Source: Proales similis (Eukaryota > Rotifera > Eurotatoria > Ploima > Proalidae). From it: a stretch of 64,000 nt of DNA. Positions within the stretch are counted from its first letter, which is position 1; every line of letters begins with the position of its first letter. The stretch spans positions 1,736,001 through 1,800,000 of the forward strand of contig JAGVRJ010000006.1 of assembly GCA_019059635.1 (NCBI GenBank). The letters run 5' to 3'. Below the pieces are notes generated by a model, which ran no database searches, was not told where the DNA came from, and saw only the letters and a program-made list of their open reading frames with translations. This document shows, piece after piece, positions 12,796-24,238 of this stretch. The position numbers were made by a program, and so were the translations under genes.

Positions 12796-14321
12796 AGAGG
12801 CGGATGATTGAAAAGAAAGAGAAATTAATGTCAAATTGAGCCAACTCGAGTGCTGTCTCGCTCATCGAATAGTTTAGATTTCGATCAGACTAATTTAGCG
12901 TAAAAATGTTAAGAAGCTGATAAGCCCAATGACAAATAGCTGGTTTAGAGTGACTTGAGTGAATTAGATGGTAGATGGCACAGATTAATAGAGCAGATGA
13001 AAGCGTAGCCAAAGTAAAAATCAGCAGTTTGAGCGGCGCACATGAAACCCGTGTGCGCGACTTAACTTTCTCGGCCTTGTAATCAAATTACAGCCAAGAT
13101 TAGCTCTCTCCCTCAAGTGGCAATTAGAGCCGAATTAGTCGTAGATTTTAAGTCCATCCAACCGGGCACAAGCACACTGCTGCTGATGATGACGATGAAG
13201 CAACTGTTGGATGACAGGCGGACACTGGCCAAGGCAGAGCAGTTTAAACGAATGGCAGACGCGCAAGAACTAGAAGAAGAAGAAGTAGGAGGCGTCCGAC
13301 GCAAGACAAGTAAAGAACAAACAGTCGTTAGTTGACGAGAGTTTAATGAGCATCAAGCGAGCACAAGCCAGCTGTGCACAGTCGGTTTGGTATGAGAGAA
13401 ATGAAGATGATCATGATGATTCAAATGCGAGCATTTGGCCAATTTTCGACGTCCTTTCACATCAACAACGCTGTTTGTGTTTACAAGCGTTTAGCTCGTC
13501 GAGTCGCACACGAGAAATCCCAATTGAAACGTTGAACTTAGACAGCAGCCGCACGCCTGTCCAGGCGTGTGATACGTGGGCATGTCTGTGTTGATATAGC
13601 TAGAGTCGTCACTGTTGTTGTTGTTGTTAGTTCACTTTAAGACGAAGATAATTACAATCAAAATGATGATGATCGAAAAGCGCAGCAGTTTGCTCCTATA
13701 AGATCCGTTTAGAAGTTTAGACGTCCGACTCTTAATCCCCGCGAATGACATACAAACTCACATAGATGGATAGATATTAGCTTAATTCGAATCAAATATT
13801 GTGAACAATTAGCCTCGCTTATTGCACGCTTGGCCGGCCGAGCAGCCAGACATTTGATACATACAGACGAGAGTGTAAGTACTCGCGCACAGATACACAC
13901 ACAAACAGGCATCAACAACAGTTTGCCGTTTTTGTTGTTTGCTTATCTGTCAATGGCAAGAGTGGCCAAGCACTTTGTGCTTATCCGTCTTTGAGGGCGC
14001 GCGTCTGGCTTTTACCATTCGCGTCGGCTTTTGCTCGCTCATGCGGCGGCTCTCGTCAGGCCCATCTTGTCTCGACCTATTGCATCCACATTTTCGTTTC
14101 CTTATTCTTGGTCTAATTGACTTTCGCCATTAAATAGGCCTGCCCCATAATGTCGCCGCCATTAATCCAATTCTCAATCCCTGCCTACTTGCCCGTCCTT
14201 GCTGCCAGTTAATTCAAGAGAGCAGATAAACGGGCATTTCCGTTTATTTTTATTTCTCATGATAGAATAAGTGCTCTGGGTCAAAAGTGGTGTCCTTAAG
14301 ATTCGAAATAAAACCTTTGGC

Positions 14322-15148
14322 TTATTTGTAGTCGTCCTTGGTGTTGCAAACGATTTAGACGAGTGCGAGTGAAATCAGAAGCTAAGGAAAGCTTATCCTT
14401 ACCAACTTGTTCTGCAGCATCTTTCTATTCATTCGCAGTTCGCTCAGCTTCTTCCTGAGGTTGTCCTCTCTTTGGCAAATTTTCGATTAGAATCGACGAC
14501 GACCACGAACCGAGCCGCCTGATCGACTTACTTGGCCGTGTCACGACGGATTTCGTCTTGCAGCGCTTCAATCTTTTTTTCTTTGGCCAATTTCGATTCG
14601 TAAAGCTCGTCCAGTTGCTCACAAATGCTCTTGTCATAGTGAATCATTTCTTTCAACTTTTGCTAATTAAATCCAAACAGATCATTCGATTGCCAGTGCC
14701 AATAGTGATCGTTCGATTGACTTACGTTTGCATTCTCGTAGCTGTCAATGTCAGAAGCGCCTCTGCGGCCGCCACGCGACGACGACGAGACTGACGAAGA
14801 TGCAGCCGTGCGGCGGAATCGGTCATTGCGGTCATCGCTGTCACTGTCGCTGCTTCGACGCGATGAGGTTGCACGTCGCGAGCTCGCTCCGTACCTTCCT
14901 CCGCCTCTGACGTCATCGTCCTCGCTATCGCTAAAACGGCTATCTGCTTTGCTGCTTCTATATCCGCTGAATCGAGTGCTCTTTGTCTCGTAACGGTCAC
15001 TATCTCTGTCCCTGTCTCGATCTGACGAGAACCTTGACGAGAGCACTCGTGAAGATGAGAGGCCACCACCAACACGCGAGCTGCTTCCACGTCTTGTGTC
15101 AAAATCGCTATCGTCATCGCTCAAGTCCTTTCGCCGGTAATAGCTCAT
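14322..15148 (-). CDS. Ser/Arg/Asp-rich protein with C-terminal coiled coil, unknown function
   Basis: Not recognised. Four exons join in phase: 15148-14726, 14656-14532, 14469-14403 and 14336-14322, giving about 209 residues. The first exon (141 codons) is low-complexity, rich in Ser, Arg and Asp (many RRxS and SDSD motifs), and looks disordered. Exons 2-3 encode an uninterrupted charged helix (LKEMIHYDKSICEQLDELYE, then LQDEIRRDTAK, LRKKLSELRMNRKMLQNKL) with heptad spacing, a likely coiled coil. The terminal exon encodes only DDYK and a stop; its acceptor (ACCAAG) is modest, so the last residues are less certain. Start ATG at 15148 gives MSYYRRKDLSDD. The Ser/Arg content resembles splicing or cytoskeletal adaptor proteins, but that is not evidence of function. 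Confidence 0.7.
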
Positions 15149-15960
15149 TTTCGTTTATCTGCTTGGCTTGGCTCGCTCTCTCAATCTAACCACCAGCGAT
15201 CTTTCAACGTTTGTTAGAAAACCCAAAGTAGAAAATTAGGAAAGCAGAAAACGAATCGCGTCGAGTTGAATTCAGGCACCGATAGAAAGATTGAATGGAC
15301 TCTGTAGTCGGCACCAATGTTTTGGCTTGCTTAGTTTGGTTGCCTATGAACCGTTCTTATAGAAAGCAAATGAGAGAATAACCGAATTTCTCGCTGCATA
15401 ATCAATTTTTACGCTTTAGAGTTCCATAATAAAAGTCACGGCTAGAAAAACTGAATGAGAAGCCGCCAAGACGTGTGTGTGTGCGTGTGTGTGTGTGATG
15501 CAGTTGCCATCCAGGACCTGACTTGGCCCTTCAAGCCCGTGTATTACAAATTGGCACCAATTTCTCTGTTTCCGAGTCAAGATTTAAATTATCACAAACT
15601 CTTGTACAGAACAAGAGACGAAATACTAAAAGAAGAATGGGCCAGAGAGCGAGAGCGGTAAGCTTTCAAAAATTCTGCCGGTCCGCTCTTGTACGCTTTT
15701 TTAATAATACTACGAGAGCAAGGCGATTATGTGAGGTAGGACGGTTACGTGATCAACCGTTGCCTTAGTGACATTCTCTTTACCTTTCTAAGCGCTCGCG
15801 TTGCTGTTTGCATACGCGTCGTGTGATACGAAAGAACACAGAGAGAGAGAGAGAGATGAGGAGAAATGATTGCATATCTTAAGCAGCCGCTCGAAATAAA
15901 ACTAAAACAAGAAATAGGCAGCAGCTTGCTGACCACTGTTCTTGTTCAAGCTGAGTCGAA
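15149..15960. other. intergenic region, no gene seen
   Basis: About 0.8 kb between divergent genes. It holds a (GT)n run near 15473-15498 and a (GA)n run near 15841-15856. Short open frames have no recognisable content. Confidence 0.5.
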
Positions 15961-15966
15961 CTCGAT

Positions 15967-17590
15967 AAGACTCATTGGCAGGCATCAATCGCTCTCTTAA
16001 ATTGGCCAGTTTTTGGCGCGAAAATAAAAATTCAAATGCCCGTATTGTCTACCGGTATATGCAGATTGAATTCAATCTGCTCTCACCGCGAGTTGAGTCT
16101 TCTCCGTTTAAGAGTTAAACTAAAGCCAAATAGAAAAACTAGAAATAGAAAGCATGAAGAACCTTATTGGCAGGTCATTGCTGAGCGTCTTGTTTGTTTT
16201 AGCCCAGCTCGTTTCTGCCGATCAAAGTGGAATAAAAGGTTTGATCAAGACTCGTTAAAACTCTATTCAACTAATTTCAACAAAACCTTCTGCCTCTATT
16301 CAGCTCCTGAATTCCTTGAAGCGTGGAAGCTGTCTGAGGGATACTACACTTCGTATCGTCAATCAGACATAACGTGTTCATTCAAATTCGATTCAATTCA
16401 GTTCATACAAGACGATTTAGAGCTGAAGCCTCAAATCAATCCCAAGCAGTTTGATGACCCCCAATTGGTTTTCATGAGTACGAACGAAAAAGAAATGGCG
16501 TCCCTTAGATTAACAAAGCAAACCAGAACTATTCTGCTCAATCTGACGTATTCAGTAACCAAATTCGATTTGTCGGGCAACATTAGAATAAGCGCCAACA
16601 GGCTGAATGACGTCAACTATTCGTGCTGCTTCCGAGGCTCAAGCGCGAATAAATCTGACTCGGTGTGCTCCCGGCTCGAGCTGCCTTTCAATCGCATTCA
16701 GAAATTCGATTACTCAAGCTATAGGGACAGTTACATTATTCGACAGCTAGCTAACTTTTCAAACACCTATAACATTTCTACAGACTTTAAGTTAAAATCA
16801 AGTTCAAGCCCATTTGAGTCAACTGATGAGAAAGAATTTTCAGACAACATTCCAGAAAAAATTCAATTCAGAATTTTCGTAGCACTTATCCTTTGGTTCA
16901 TCATTTTGACCACAGTTGGAGTCAAATGGGCCAATAAGCGCCGAAATAAGAGACTAGAGAGATTGTCGGCACCCGTTTGCATGGCTGAAGCTGGTCAAAA
17001 TCAGGAGTGCGTCTCCGCCAACAGCGCCATCTACTCTGTACTTATGCAACACATTCTTGAAAATAGGACTGTGCCTCAGCCGAAGAGCGATGACCTGCCG
17101 CCAACCTACGAAGAGTGTTCAGAGAGAAAGCAATCAGCCGACCATTATTGATAGATATCACTCTCCTTGACTTGTCCAGTCTATTGTTATCTTGATGTGC
17201 TTTTTATTTTATATTTTTGTAGTTTGATTTTTGTCTAGTCAAATAAAGTTTTTGTTATTTTGAGCACTTATTCACGCATAGAGCTCTTTCAGAGATGAGG
17301 AAAAGAAGCTGAGTGCGAAATGCAACTGAGACAAGAATAAAGAAAAATTGACAAGAAAGGCCAGGCGAAGAGAGCTCTCAAGTCAACGTCAAGTTATACT
17401 CAGTAAGACTCATTGTCAAACATCAATCGCTCTCTTAAACGGTGCAATTTTTGGCGCGAAAATAAATATCGATATGTCCGTGTTGTCTATCGGTACATGT
17501 AGATTGAATTCAATCTGCTCCCATACCGAGTTGATGTTTCTCCCAAGGCATGAACCAAAGCCAAAAAGAAAATCAAAGACACAAATCATG
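15967..17590 (+). repeat. direct repeat: duplicated 5' flanks of the PPxY membrane-protein genes
   Basis: The ~190-bp stretch ending at the first gene's start codon (15967-16154) is clearly homologous to 17405-17588 before the second gene. Both contain ATCAATCGCTCTCTTAAA-type and TTTTTGGCGCGAAAATAAA-type blocks and GATTGAATTCAATCTGCTC. The 3' flanks are also similar (near 17240 and 18280, AAGTTTTTGTTATT). This marks a tandem duplication of a whole gene unit, with the core promoter preserved in both copies. Confidence 0.8.
16154..17151 (+). CDS. type I membrane protein with cysteine-containing N-glycosylated ectodomain and PPxY tail
   Basis: Not recognised as a known family. Exon 1 (16154-16238) encodes a classic signal peptide, MKNLIGRSLLSVLFVLAQLV, in a different frame from the long open frame; a 65-nt GT-AG intron (16239-16303) restores frame into exon 2 (16304-17151). 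The mature ectodomain of ~190 residues has several Asn sequons (NLT, NYS, NKS, NFS, NIS) and paired Cys. A single membrane helix follows (IFVALILWFIILTTVGVKW), then a basic stop-transfer and a ~75-residue cytoplasmic tail ending in LPPTYEECSERK. The PPTY motif fits WW-domain ligands such as NEDD4-type ubiquitin ligases (family knowledge; target inferred). The longer single-exon reading from 16036 is rejected because the spliced form supplies a signal peptide. Confidence 0.75.
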
Positions 17591-18204
17591 AGGATTGTCC
17601 TAGGCCCAATATTGTTCAGTCTCTTGCTTATGGCCAGGTTTGGAAAAAAAATGGAAATTTGCTTTTTCTTGATCATCTTTTCTTGATCTCTTGTTAAAGT
17701 TCAAGCGCCGATAAATCGGTCTGCCCTCGGCTCGAGCTACTTTTCAATCACATTCAGACATTGAGTTATTTCAAATCTGGCGAAAGCCATTCGAAGGTCC
17801 AAGAGCTATTGAATCATTCAGAAGTTATTAAGTCTCTAAAAATGCGCAAGCTTTTACAACATATTTCAAATCAAGATGCATACTCAACAAACTCTAGTTT
17901 TATTAAAAGAGATGAAGCTCTATTTTATTCAACGTTAGTTTCGGTTGGATCGGTTATGATTATTAAACTGTGCTTCAAATGCTGGAGATGCAAGCTAAAC
18001 CCCCCAGTTCATACAGTTACGGTCCCTCTTTCTTTTATAGAAAACGGCCTACTTCGGGATAACGACCCTGACAATTGCATTATTGACTCGGTAGTTGTGC
18101 AGCAAAGAGTTGAAAATGCGCCTGTCCCGCAGCAAGAGTGCGACGAACCACCGCCCAGCTACGAAGAGTATTTAGAAAGAAAGAGATTAGCTGAACAGCT
18201 ATGA
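17588..18204 (+). CDS. shortened paralogue of the upstream PPxY membrane protein
   Basis: Tandem copy of the preceding gene. Exon 1 (17588-17637) encodes MRIVLGPILFSLLLMA, a signal peptide. A 62-nt intron (17638-17699) joins in phase to exon 2 (17700-18204), about 184 residues in all. Exon 2 starts at a point matching the last third of the sister ectodomain: SSADKSVCPRLELLFNHIQ here against SSANKSDSVCSRLELPFNRI there. The central ectodomain is therefore deleted while frame is kept. One membrane helix (STLVSVGSVMIIKLC) and a tail ending in PPPSYEEYLERKRLAEQL follow. Tail and PPxY are better conserved than the outside, suggesting the cytoplasmic interaction is the retained function. Either a working short form or an early pseudogene; open frame and intact splice sites favour the former. 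Confidence 0.65.
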
Positions 18205-18516
18205 TTGTTGCTACTCTATTGCCGTTTCAATCCATTTACTTCGTCTTTTTAATTCTTATCCTTTTAATGCTGGCTAGCCGAATGAAGTTTTTGTTATTCT
18301 GAAAATTGAACTTTAAAGAATCGAAGAAAGGAGAAACGGGAGGAAGAGTGCAATTGAGGAAAGAGAACAGGCGAATTGAGATGAAGACGCAGGAGCCGAA
18401 GAAGAGGAGGAAGATGAGGGGGAGAGATTTGCGCGAAATGAAGTTTATTCTGTGTGCAAACGAAATAAGACCAAACGAGCGTAGTGCTCAAAGTCAGAGT
18501 TCGCTACTCGGCAAGA

Positions 18517-21500
18517 ATGGAGCTGATCGAAGACGAGCTAAATGAGAACTTACGCGCTTTTCTCCATTTCACCACCCAGGCGCCCATAGAGCAGGTGTGC
18601 AAATCGGCCTTGTATTTACTCAAAAATGTGCCCGCCGCTCGATCAGCCGTACTCGAATATTTGAGCACCTTTTACAAGGTGGCCACCTTTTTGCATCTGC
18701 GTTTTAACTTGAATTCGAAAAACCCGAATTATGCCGAACTAGCCAGCGACAAGGCCAACATCGAACACATAAACCAGGTGATCGAACTTGTCGAGGCTTC
18801 AATCAGCGAGCTTTTAAGTAGCGGAGAAATAGCCGAGCTGTGGTCGCTCGAACTGGTCAAGTGGCAAATCAGCCTGCTGGCCGACATAGCCTCGACCACA
18901 GGAAGCCAGTTCTCCGACTCGCCCGGTCTCACAAGCGATGAGATAAACGCTTTCAAGAATCCGTCGCTTCTAGACGGCCTTGAGATTTGGGCGAATCAGT
19001 GCAAGCCAACGCAGAGTCTCCTACTGATGGTGCAGCGCTGTTTCAGCAGTGTATCCGAGTCGAGTCAGATAAAGCTGTTCGACGCGGCGTTCATGATGAG
19101 CAGCGAATATGCGACCAGAATGGACTGGTTCCTCTATTACATAAGTGCGTTCAATCAGATCGCGTTTTTGAAGAAGCTTCTCTTGTTCGGCCTTCAGGAA
19201 TCGCTGAGCTTTCAAGTAAATGTCAATCATCGTCTCAGCCGCATGAATGTCTTCAATTTTTTCGCCCTGAACAACTCGCGGATTGTAATTGACGAAACTA
19301 AAACGCTCATCGTCGATTCAATGAGCCCCACCGGCACTGCCAACAAGGCTGTGCTTATATTCATACTCAAATTGGCCGCGCTCTCGGCTGACTTTAGCAA
19401 TCTACTGCTGAACGAGCAGTTCAGCTACTGCTCTTCAATTCGAATGTCCGCTTATCTGCTGCCATGGTTGGACGATCCGAATCTGGGCGCTCATTTGACA
19501 CATGCCGTCAAGCAACTGGCCAACAGCCAGGCCATTGCAGAGCTGGCCAAGTTCATTCTTCTTTCGATTCGCAACTCTAAAAGTCAGCAAACTGACAGCA
19601 ACCAGACCGATCGGCTCAAGTCGTTTATTGACGCCCTGCTTGACGAGCTGATCTGCTTATTCTACGTGACAAGCTCGCAAAATCTGAGCGAGCACATCAA
19701 ATGCTTTGACTCAAGTCCGTTTCTGAACGCGCTCAACTCAATGAATCACTCGGATCGTATTGAGCTTATTCAAGATCTAACCGAATACTTGGACGATTCA
19801 AAATGGTGTCACGCTGCCTACAAATTCCTGAAACTCATCACGTTGACGTGTGAGCGTCACTTTGCCGATCTGATCATGTCAATCCTGATGACCAAACGAA
19901 TGGGAAACAAGCAACTCAGAGCCACTCTGCTCGACGATTTTCGCAGCTCCGTTTCGGCGTTGTATCCAAACATGATGCACGAGTGGATGGCGTTTTTCCT
20001 TCGCGATCAGATACGCCACAAAAGCAATAAGGCCTGTCTCTCGGCTGTGTTTGGGAACCTCAACGAGCTGATGAATATGGACGCACGGAACGAAAGCTCA
20101 ATGAGTCCTTGTGTGGCCGCAGTTCTTTGCGATGGCGAATGTTTGAAAGTAATCGGCCAGTTCTTGGACTCGGACATGAGCGAGGAGGCGCTTGCTATTA
20201 TTCATCGAGCATTGACCAGCAAACATTGTCCGGCAGTGCTAAGCTTGCAGATCGATGACCTCTTCTTGCTGGCCAGCAGACTGAATGACTGCTTCTACAA
20301 AATGGGCCAAGACGCAAGCTGCCCTGAACCGTTCTCTGGCGAACAAGCGCAACACCGAGTCGATCGATTGATTGCTCGATTTCATCGTTTAAAGTCAATC
20401 GTCAAGTCGTTGTTGGCTCACCTCACCCTCGAAGACGGTCGTGTAATGCGAAATTTCTTGATAAGAATGACTCTGAAGCGCGCATACGAACAGGCAGTAA
20501 GTGCGTCGAGGTCGTTTCTTTATTGACTTTTATTGACCTTCAAGTAATCAAAGGCAGCCAACGAGCAAAAAGAAATCGAAGAGTTTGACGAAAACGAAAA
20601 CCTCTATCGATGGAACATAAAAGCAATCCGCGAAGATTTGTCCAGTTCGAACGCTCGTTTCAAAGCGATCAAACGCAGTCTAGTCGAAAGCGGCAGTTTC
20701 GCCAAACGAGTCAATCTGGTAAATTAGCCAAACCGTTTGGTCGTCTGTCCAAGGTCTTTTAATGCGCAACTTTGGCTCGGCAGGAGAGCAAAAGCGAGAT
20801 AAAAGCCCTTAAGAACTTGATGCTCATCGATTTGTTTGATGTGTTCTGCCGATCGAGCGATTCGAACGATTTGATTACATCACACTTGACCTACTTGGCC
20901 GAGCTGTTAAACGATCAAATGACCTTGTTTCGCAACGACACGTTCGAGTGGCCGCGTCAAGCCAACTCTCACGAGTTGATTGAGAACTTCGAGACCGAAT
21001 TAGACGCTCTACGAGGCTTCATCGAACGAGACGTAAAAGTCTTCAATCAACTGGTCGGCTCCGATCAGAGCCATTTGTCCTGGCTCCTACTTGAGTTCAT
21101 TTCACAGGGTATCTCGTTGAAACGACGCGTCGTTCAAAGAATTTCAAATAATTTTCAGAACTGCAGACCGGACGAGCTTTCTAAAATGCGGTCCTATTTT
21201 GAGAAGCGTCTTCAGCTACGTGGCCATTCAGCTGGAGAGCTATCAAGAGCAGCCGATCAGGAATGCGTCCAAGCTCCTCGGGATCAGTCGGCATCTTCTC
21301 GACTTGGTCAGTCAGGTAAACCAGAACCGTCAAGATCGACTTTTATTTGCTGATCGCCCTTCTCAAGTGCCCTGAGCTGCTCGAGCATCCTTTCGACCGA
21401 ATAGTGGACATAATCGGAATGGTGAACACATACGAAGCACATTTGCTCCTTTTGATTGTCTGGCGCAATCTGAGGGTAATTTGGGACACAAGCTGAGCGA

Positions 21501-21678
21501 TCTAGATCTGATCTGAAGTTTGATTTAGAGAGAAATGTCGCCATCGCTCAAAGTCCTCATCAACCAAGAGGTTAAAAAGCATCAGCAGAGACTCGAGCTG
21601 GACAAAATCCGCTATTTGTTTCAGAAGAACATTTCCACTTTGGCTCCACTTTACTCCAAATTTTTCCTCACAAAATGA
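18517..21678 (+). CDS. INTS5: Integrator complex subunit 5
   Basis: Subunit of the nuclear Integrator complex that cleaves snRNA and paused Pol II transcripts. Exons 18517-20496, 20554-20718, 20784-21108, 21167-21315, 21368-21475 and 21529-21678 join to about 958 residues (human about 1019). The protein is all-helical, HEAT/ARM-like. Recognition rests on the N-terminal block (LLKNVPAARSAVLEYL; LWSLELVKWQISLLADIAS; RMDWFLYYISAFNQ) and the C-terminal block (YEAHLLLLIVWRNLR; LFQKNISTLAPLYSKFFL), which align by recall with human INTS5 (APFEVRLLLLSVWGFLRE). The exon 4/5 join uses a 52-nt intron; the residues lost there (DFYLLIALL in another frame) would also fit the family, so that junction is uncertain. 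Start ATG 18517 gives MELIEDELNENL. The gene converges on DDX56. Confidence 0.82.
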
Positions 21679-21696
21679 CACTTCCAATTTCCCTCT

Positions 21697-22133
21697 CGCC
21701 CATCTTTCCACCTTTTTCTTCCCTGAGCACTCAATAATTTCAACGCAAATAGATCGTTAATCTCACTTTCTTCACTTGGCATTTAGCTTGCGCATTTTAT
21801 TTCGATTTTTTCCGCCTAACAGCAGCGAAATTGAAGCTTTTTAATGGATCGGATGCTTTTTTCTGAAAAACAAGAATCGAAATCCAAATTTCGTTCAAGC
21901 TAAAGGTTTGGTGACGCCCATCTTTCCACCTTTTTCTTCCCTGAGCACTCAATAATTTCAACGCAAATAGATCGTTAATCTCACTTTCTTCACTTGGCAT
22001 TTAGCTTGCGCATTTTATTTCGATTTTTTCCGCCTAACAGCAGCGAAATTGAAGCTTTTTAATGGATCGGATGCTTTTTTCTGAAAAACAAGAATCGAAA
22101 TCCAAATTTCGTTCAAGCTAAAGGTTTGGTGAC
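21697..22133. repeat. 218-bp perfect tandem duplication containing the DDX56 terminal exon
   Basis: The unit 21697-21914 recurs at 21915-22132 with no difference that I can see, 218 bp apart. Each unit carries most of the last DDX56 intron (from just after GTAAG), the acceptor TTTTTCAG, the final 22-codon exon with its TAA, and the start of the 3' UTR. It lies between the convergent INTS5 and DDX56 genes. The distal copy is a spare terminal exon outside the normal transcript. Identity implies a recent event or an assembly artefact. Confidence 0.9.
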
Positions 22134-24238
22134 TTACGCGATACTTGAGCTGACCGGCGCTGAGTCGCTTCCTGTTTTTGACTTTCTTCACATTCGTCAC
22201 TCCTTTGACTTGAACGCCCCTCAGTGAGTCAGGAATGATGTAGTCGGGAACGTTGCGCAGATGCTCGTCAAGTCTTGTGACGTTCAGCTCTTTGTCGTGT
22301 CGAAGCACTTGCTCTTCGCGCGGGTTCTCCTCGAAATAAGACTTGAGCTTCTCAGAGTTCAGCAGCTCCATTTTTATCTCCTTGATGCGCGCTTCCTTGA
22401 TCGCGATCGAAGTTATAGCTCTGAGCACATCACGAGCTCTGTACCGAAAGCCTTCGATTTCCTTCATTTTGAATTTGAACGGCTTGAAGAGCTTGAGGTC
22501 GGACTCCGGGTCCATGTTGTACGTTTCCTTCAAGTCCTCCTCGACCATCATGAGCAAATCCTGTTCATCTTTGTCGACCAACGACAAAGCGGTTCCTTGG
22601 CTCTTGCCTCTTGCCGTTCTGTCAATCAAGCGAGCAGTTAACGTCGAATTAGAGCCAACGCTTGGCACTTATCTCTTACCGTCCCACTCGATGAATGTAC
22701 GAATTGGTGCTCAGCGGGAAATCAAAGTTTATTACGTTGGCCACGTTTCTGAAATCGATTCCTCTCGATATGTTGTACTCTTTGTCTTTTCTGCGCATCG
22801 TTTTGTTGGTTAGGCAATTTTGAATTTAAAATTTTTTGATCCGAACCTTTTGTTGGCGTTTTTATCCGTCTCAAGCTCGACGAGCTTTTCGTCCGAGGCG
22901 ATTATTGTGTCATACAGACCGCCGTTGAACTGCTCAATTATATGCATTCTATTTTCAAGAGAATCGCGAAACAGTGACAAAGAAGCGGATCAGGGTAAGC
23001 ACTCCACCAACCTTGAGTTGACCGGCAGCTCCGAGTTGAGAGCACACGATCGTATACCGAACTGTTCGAGAAACATTTTCAGCCTTTGAAGCGATTAGTC
23101 ATTTTAGAGCAAGTTCCGAGTCGAATTATTTTGATGAAATACTTGTAGCATCGATTGACAGTGTTGACGAATATGAGCGATTTGCCCTTGATAAGCTGCA
23201 GCTTGAGCATAGAGTAGAGAATGACGTATTTGTCTTCTTCTGTGTCGCAGCTGATCTGATACTGCTCTAGTTGATCGGTGTTTGGCAGCTCGGCTGACTC
23301 TTTTAGCTTCAAGATGGCCGGATTGTGGAGGTAGAGACTCTTTAAAATTTGCACCTCGTCGTTTAGAGTGGCCGAGAGCAGAATGCTTTGAACGTTCTTG
23401 GGCAAATAACTAATTTTCATTCAAAAGGGTGAAGAATGTGGCGCGAGCAAGGTTCCTCTTACTTGATCAGCTCTCTCATGTCTTGCTCGTGTCCGAAAGA
23501 AAAGAGAAGATCGGCCTCGTCGATGACCAACAGCTCCAGCGAGGACTTGAGGTCCATGCCGATCGAAGAGTCCTTGAGATGAGAAAGAATCTTGGCCGGC
23601 GTTGAGACGATTATGTCCGGCTTGGTGAGCAGCGCTTGACGTTGCGATTGAACATTCGCCTGAATCGGCGACAAGTCGACCAGACTTATCTCACGACCAC
23701 AATGCGTCATCAAATCGTTGAGATTTTTGCTCGCCTGTGAGCACAGCTCTCTGCTTGGAGTGAGCACTAGAGCGCTGGTTTTCTGCACGCCCGAGCGAAA
23801 TTTCTTGCCGATCAGAATTTTGTGCAAGAGAGGAATTGCGTAGGCGCCAGTTTTGCCCGATCCAGTTCGCGCCTTGGCCAGAATGTTTCTACCTTCCAGA
23901 ATCATCGGAATGGCCGTTTCCTGAATCGGGGTCGGCTCAAGCCATTGAAGCGCAAGAATTGCGACCAAAATTCGATCGTCGATCCCCATCTCAGCGAAGG
24001 TCACAATCTCATCATCGTCATCTGCGTCGGCCTCGTTTTTCTTCTGCTCATTCTTTGACAAATCGACCATGTCGCTGTGTGCCTCCTCGGTCAGCATCTC
24101 TGATTCGTTCTTATTCGAACTGCTTGCCTCCTCGGCGACATCATTTTGGCCTAAATTGTTGGCTACCTCACCTGGCGCCTTGGCTGTTTTAGTTTTTTTC
24201 ACCTTTTTCTTTTTTTCTTTCATTTCTTTGGTCTTCAT
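22015..24238 (-). CDS. DDX56: DEAD-box RNA helicase DDX56 (Dbp9 family)
   Basis: Nucleolar ATP-dependent RNA helicase acting in large-subunit ribosome assembly. Exons 24238-23463, 23409-23143, 23083-23012, 22948-22847, 22790-22680, 22618-22138 and 22080-22015 keep phase throughout, giving about 624 residues. Motifs: Q-motif ([19 protein letters not shown] then PTPIQ), motif [10 protein letters not shown], Ia [31 protein letters not shown] region [29 protein letters not shown]. The family tail is present: [44 protein letters not shown], and DPLKSF in the last exon (human NPLRSF). The N-terminus has a Lys-rich and an acidic stretch, making it longer than the human protein (547). The last exon is duplicated downstream. 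Start ATG 24238 precedes [12 protein letters not shown]; a later Met is possible. Confidence 0.93.

Larger units (their letters stand above)
6894..14321. other. large non-coding region upstream of the T-box gene
   Basis: About 7.4 kb without a supportable gene. Open frames here are short, without recognisable domains or credible splice partners. It contains simple repeats: (CA)n near 7663-7680, (TG)n near 8276-8291, (GA)n near 8741-8760, and GA-rich DNA at 12735-12790. An 11-bp inverted repeat lies at 8800-8810 and 8871-8881. Several ATTA/TAAT and AT-rich patches are scattered through it. Given the position 5' of a developmental T-box gene in an otherwise packed genome, enhancer content is the natural inference; no specific element is proven. 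Confidence 0.5.

Noticed and set aside
12649-12834. Ser/Arg/Leu-rich and Arg/Glu-rich frames over the GA tract
   Set aside because: Compositional artefact of purine repeats; no start context, domain or splice partner.
16036-16303. Long uninterrupted reading of the first PPxY gene from 16036
   Set aside because: It lacks a signal peptide. The spliced alternative from 16154 gives a textbook signal peptide, a GT-AG intron of normal size and correct phase, and is mirrored in the second copy.
21316-21334. 19-nt intron in INTS5 that would keep a family-like segment
   Set aside because: Too short to be credible against the 45-70 nt norm; a 52-nt intron keeps frame. The junction is noted as uncertain.
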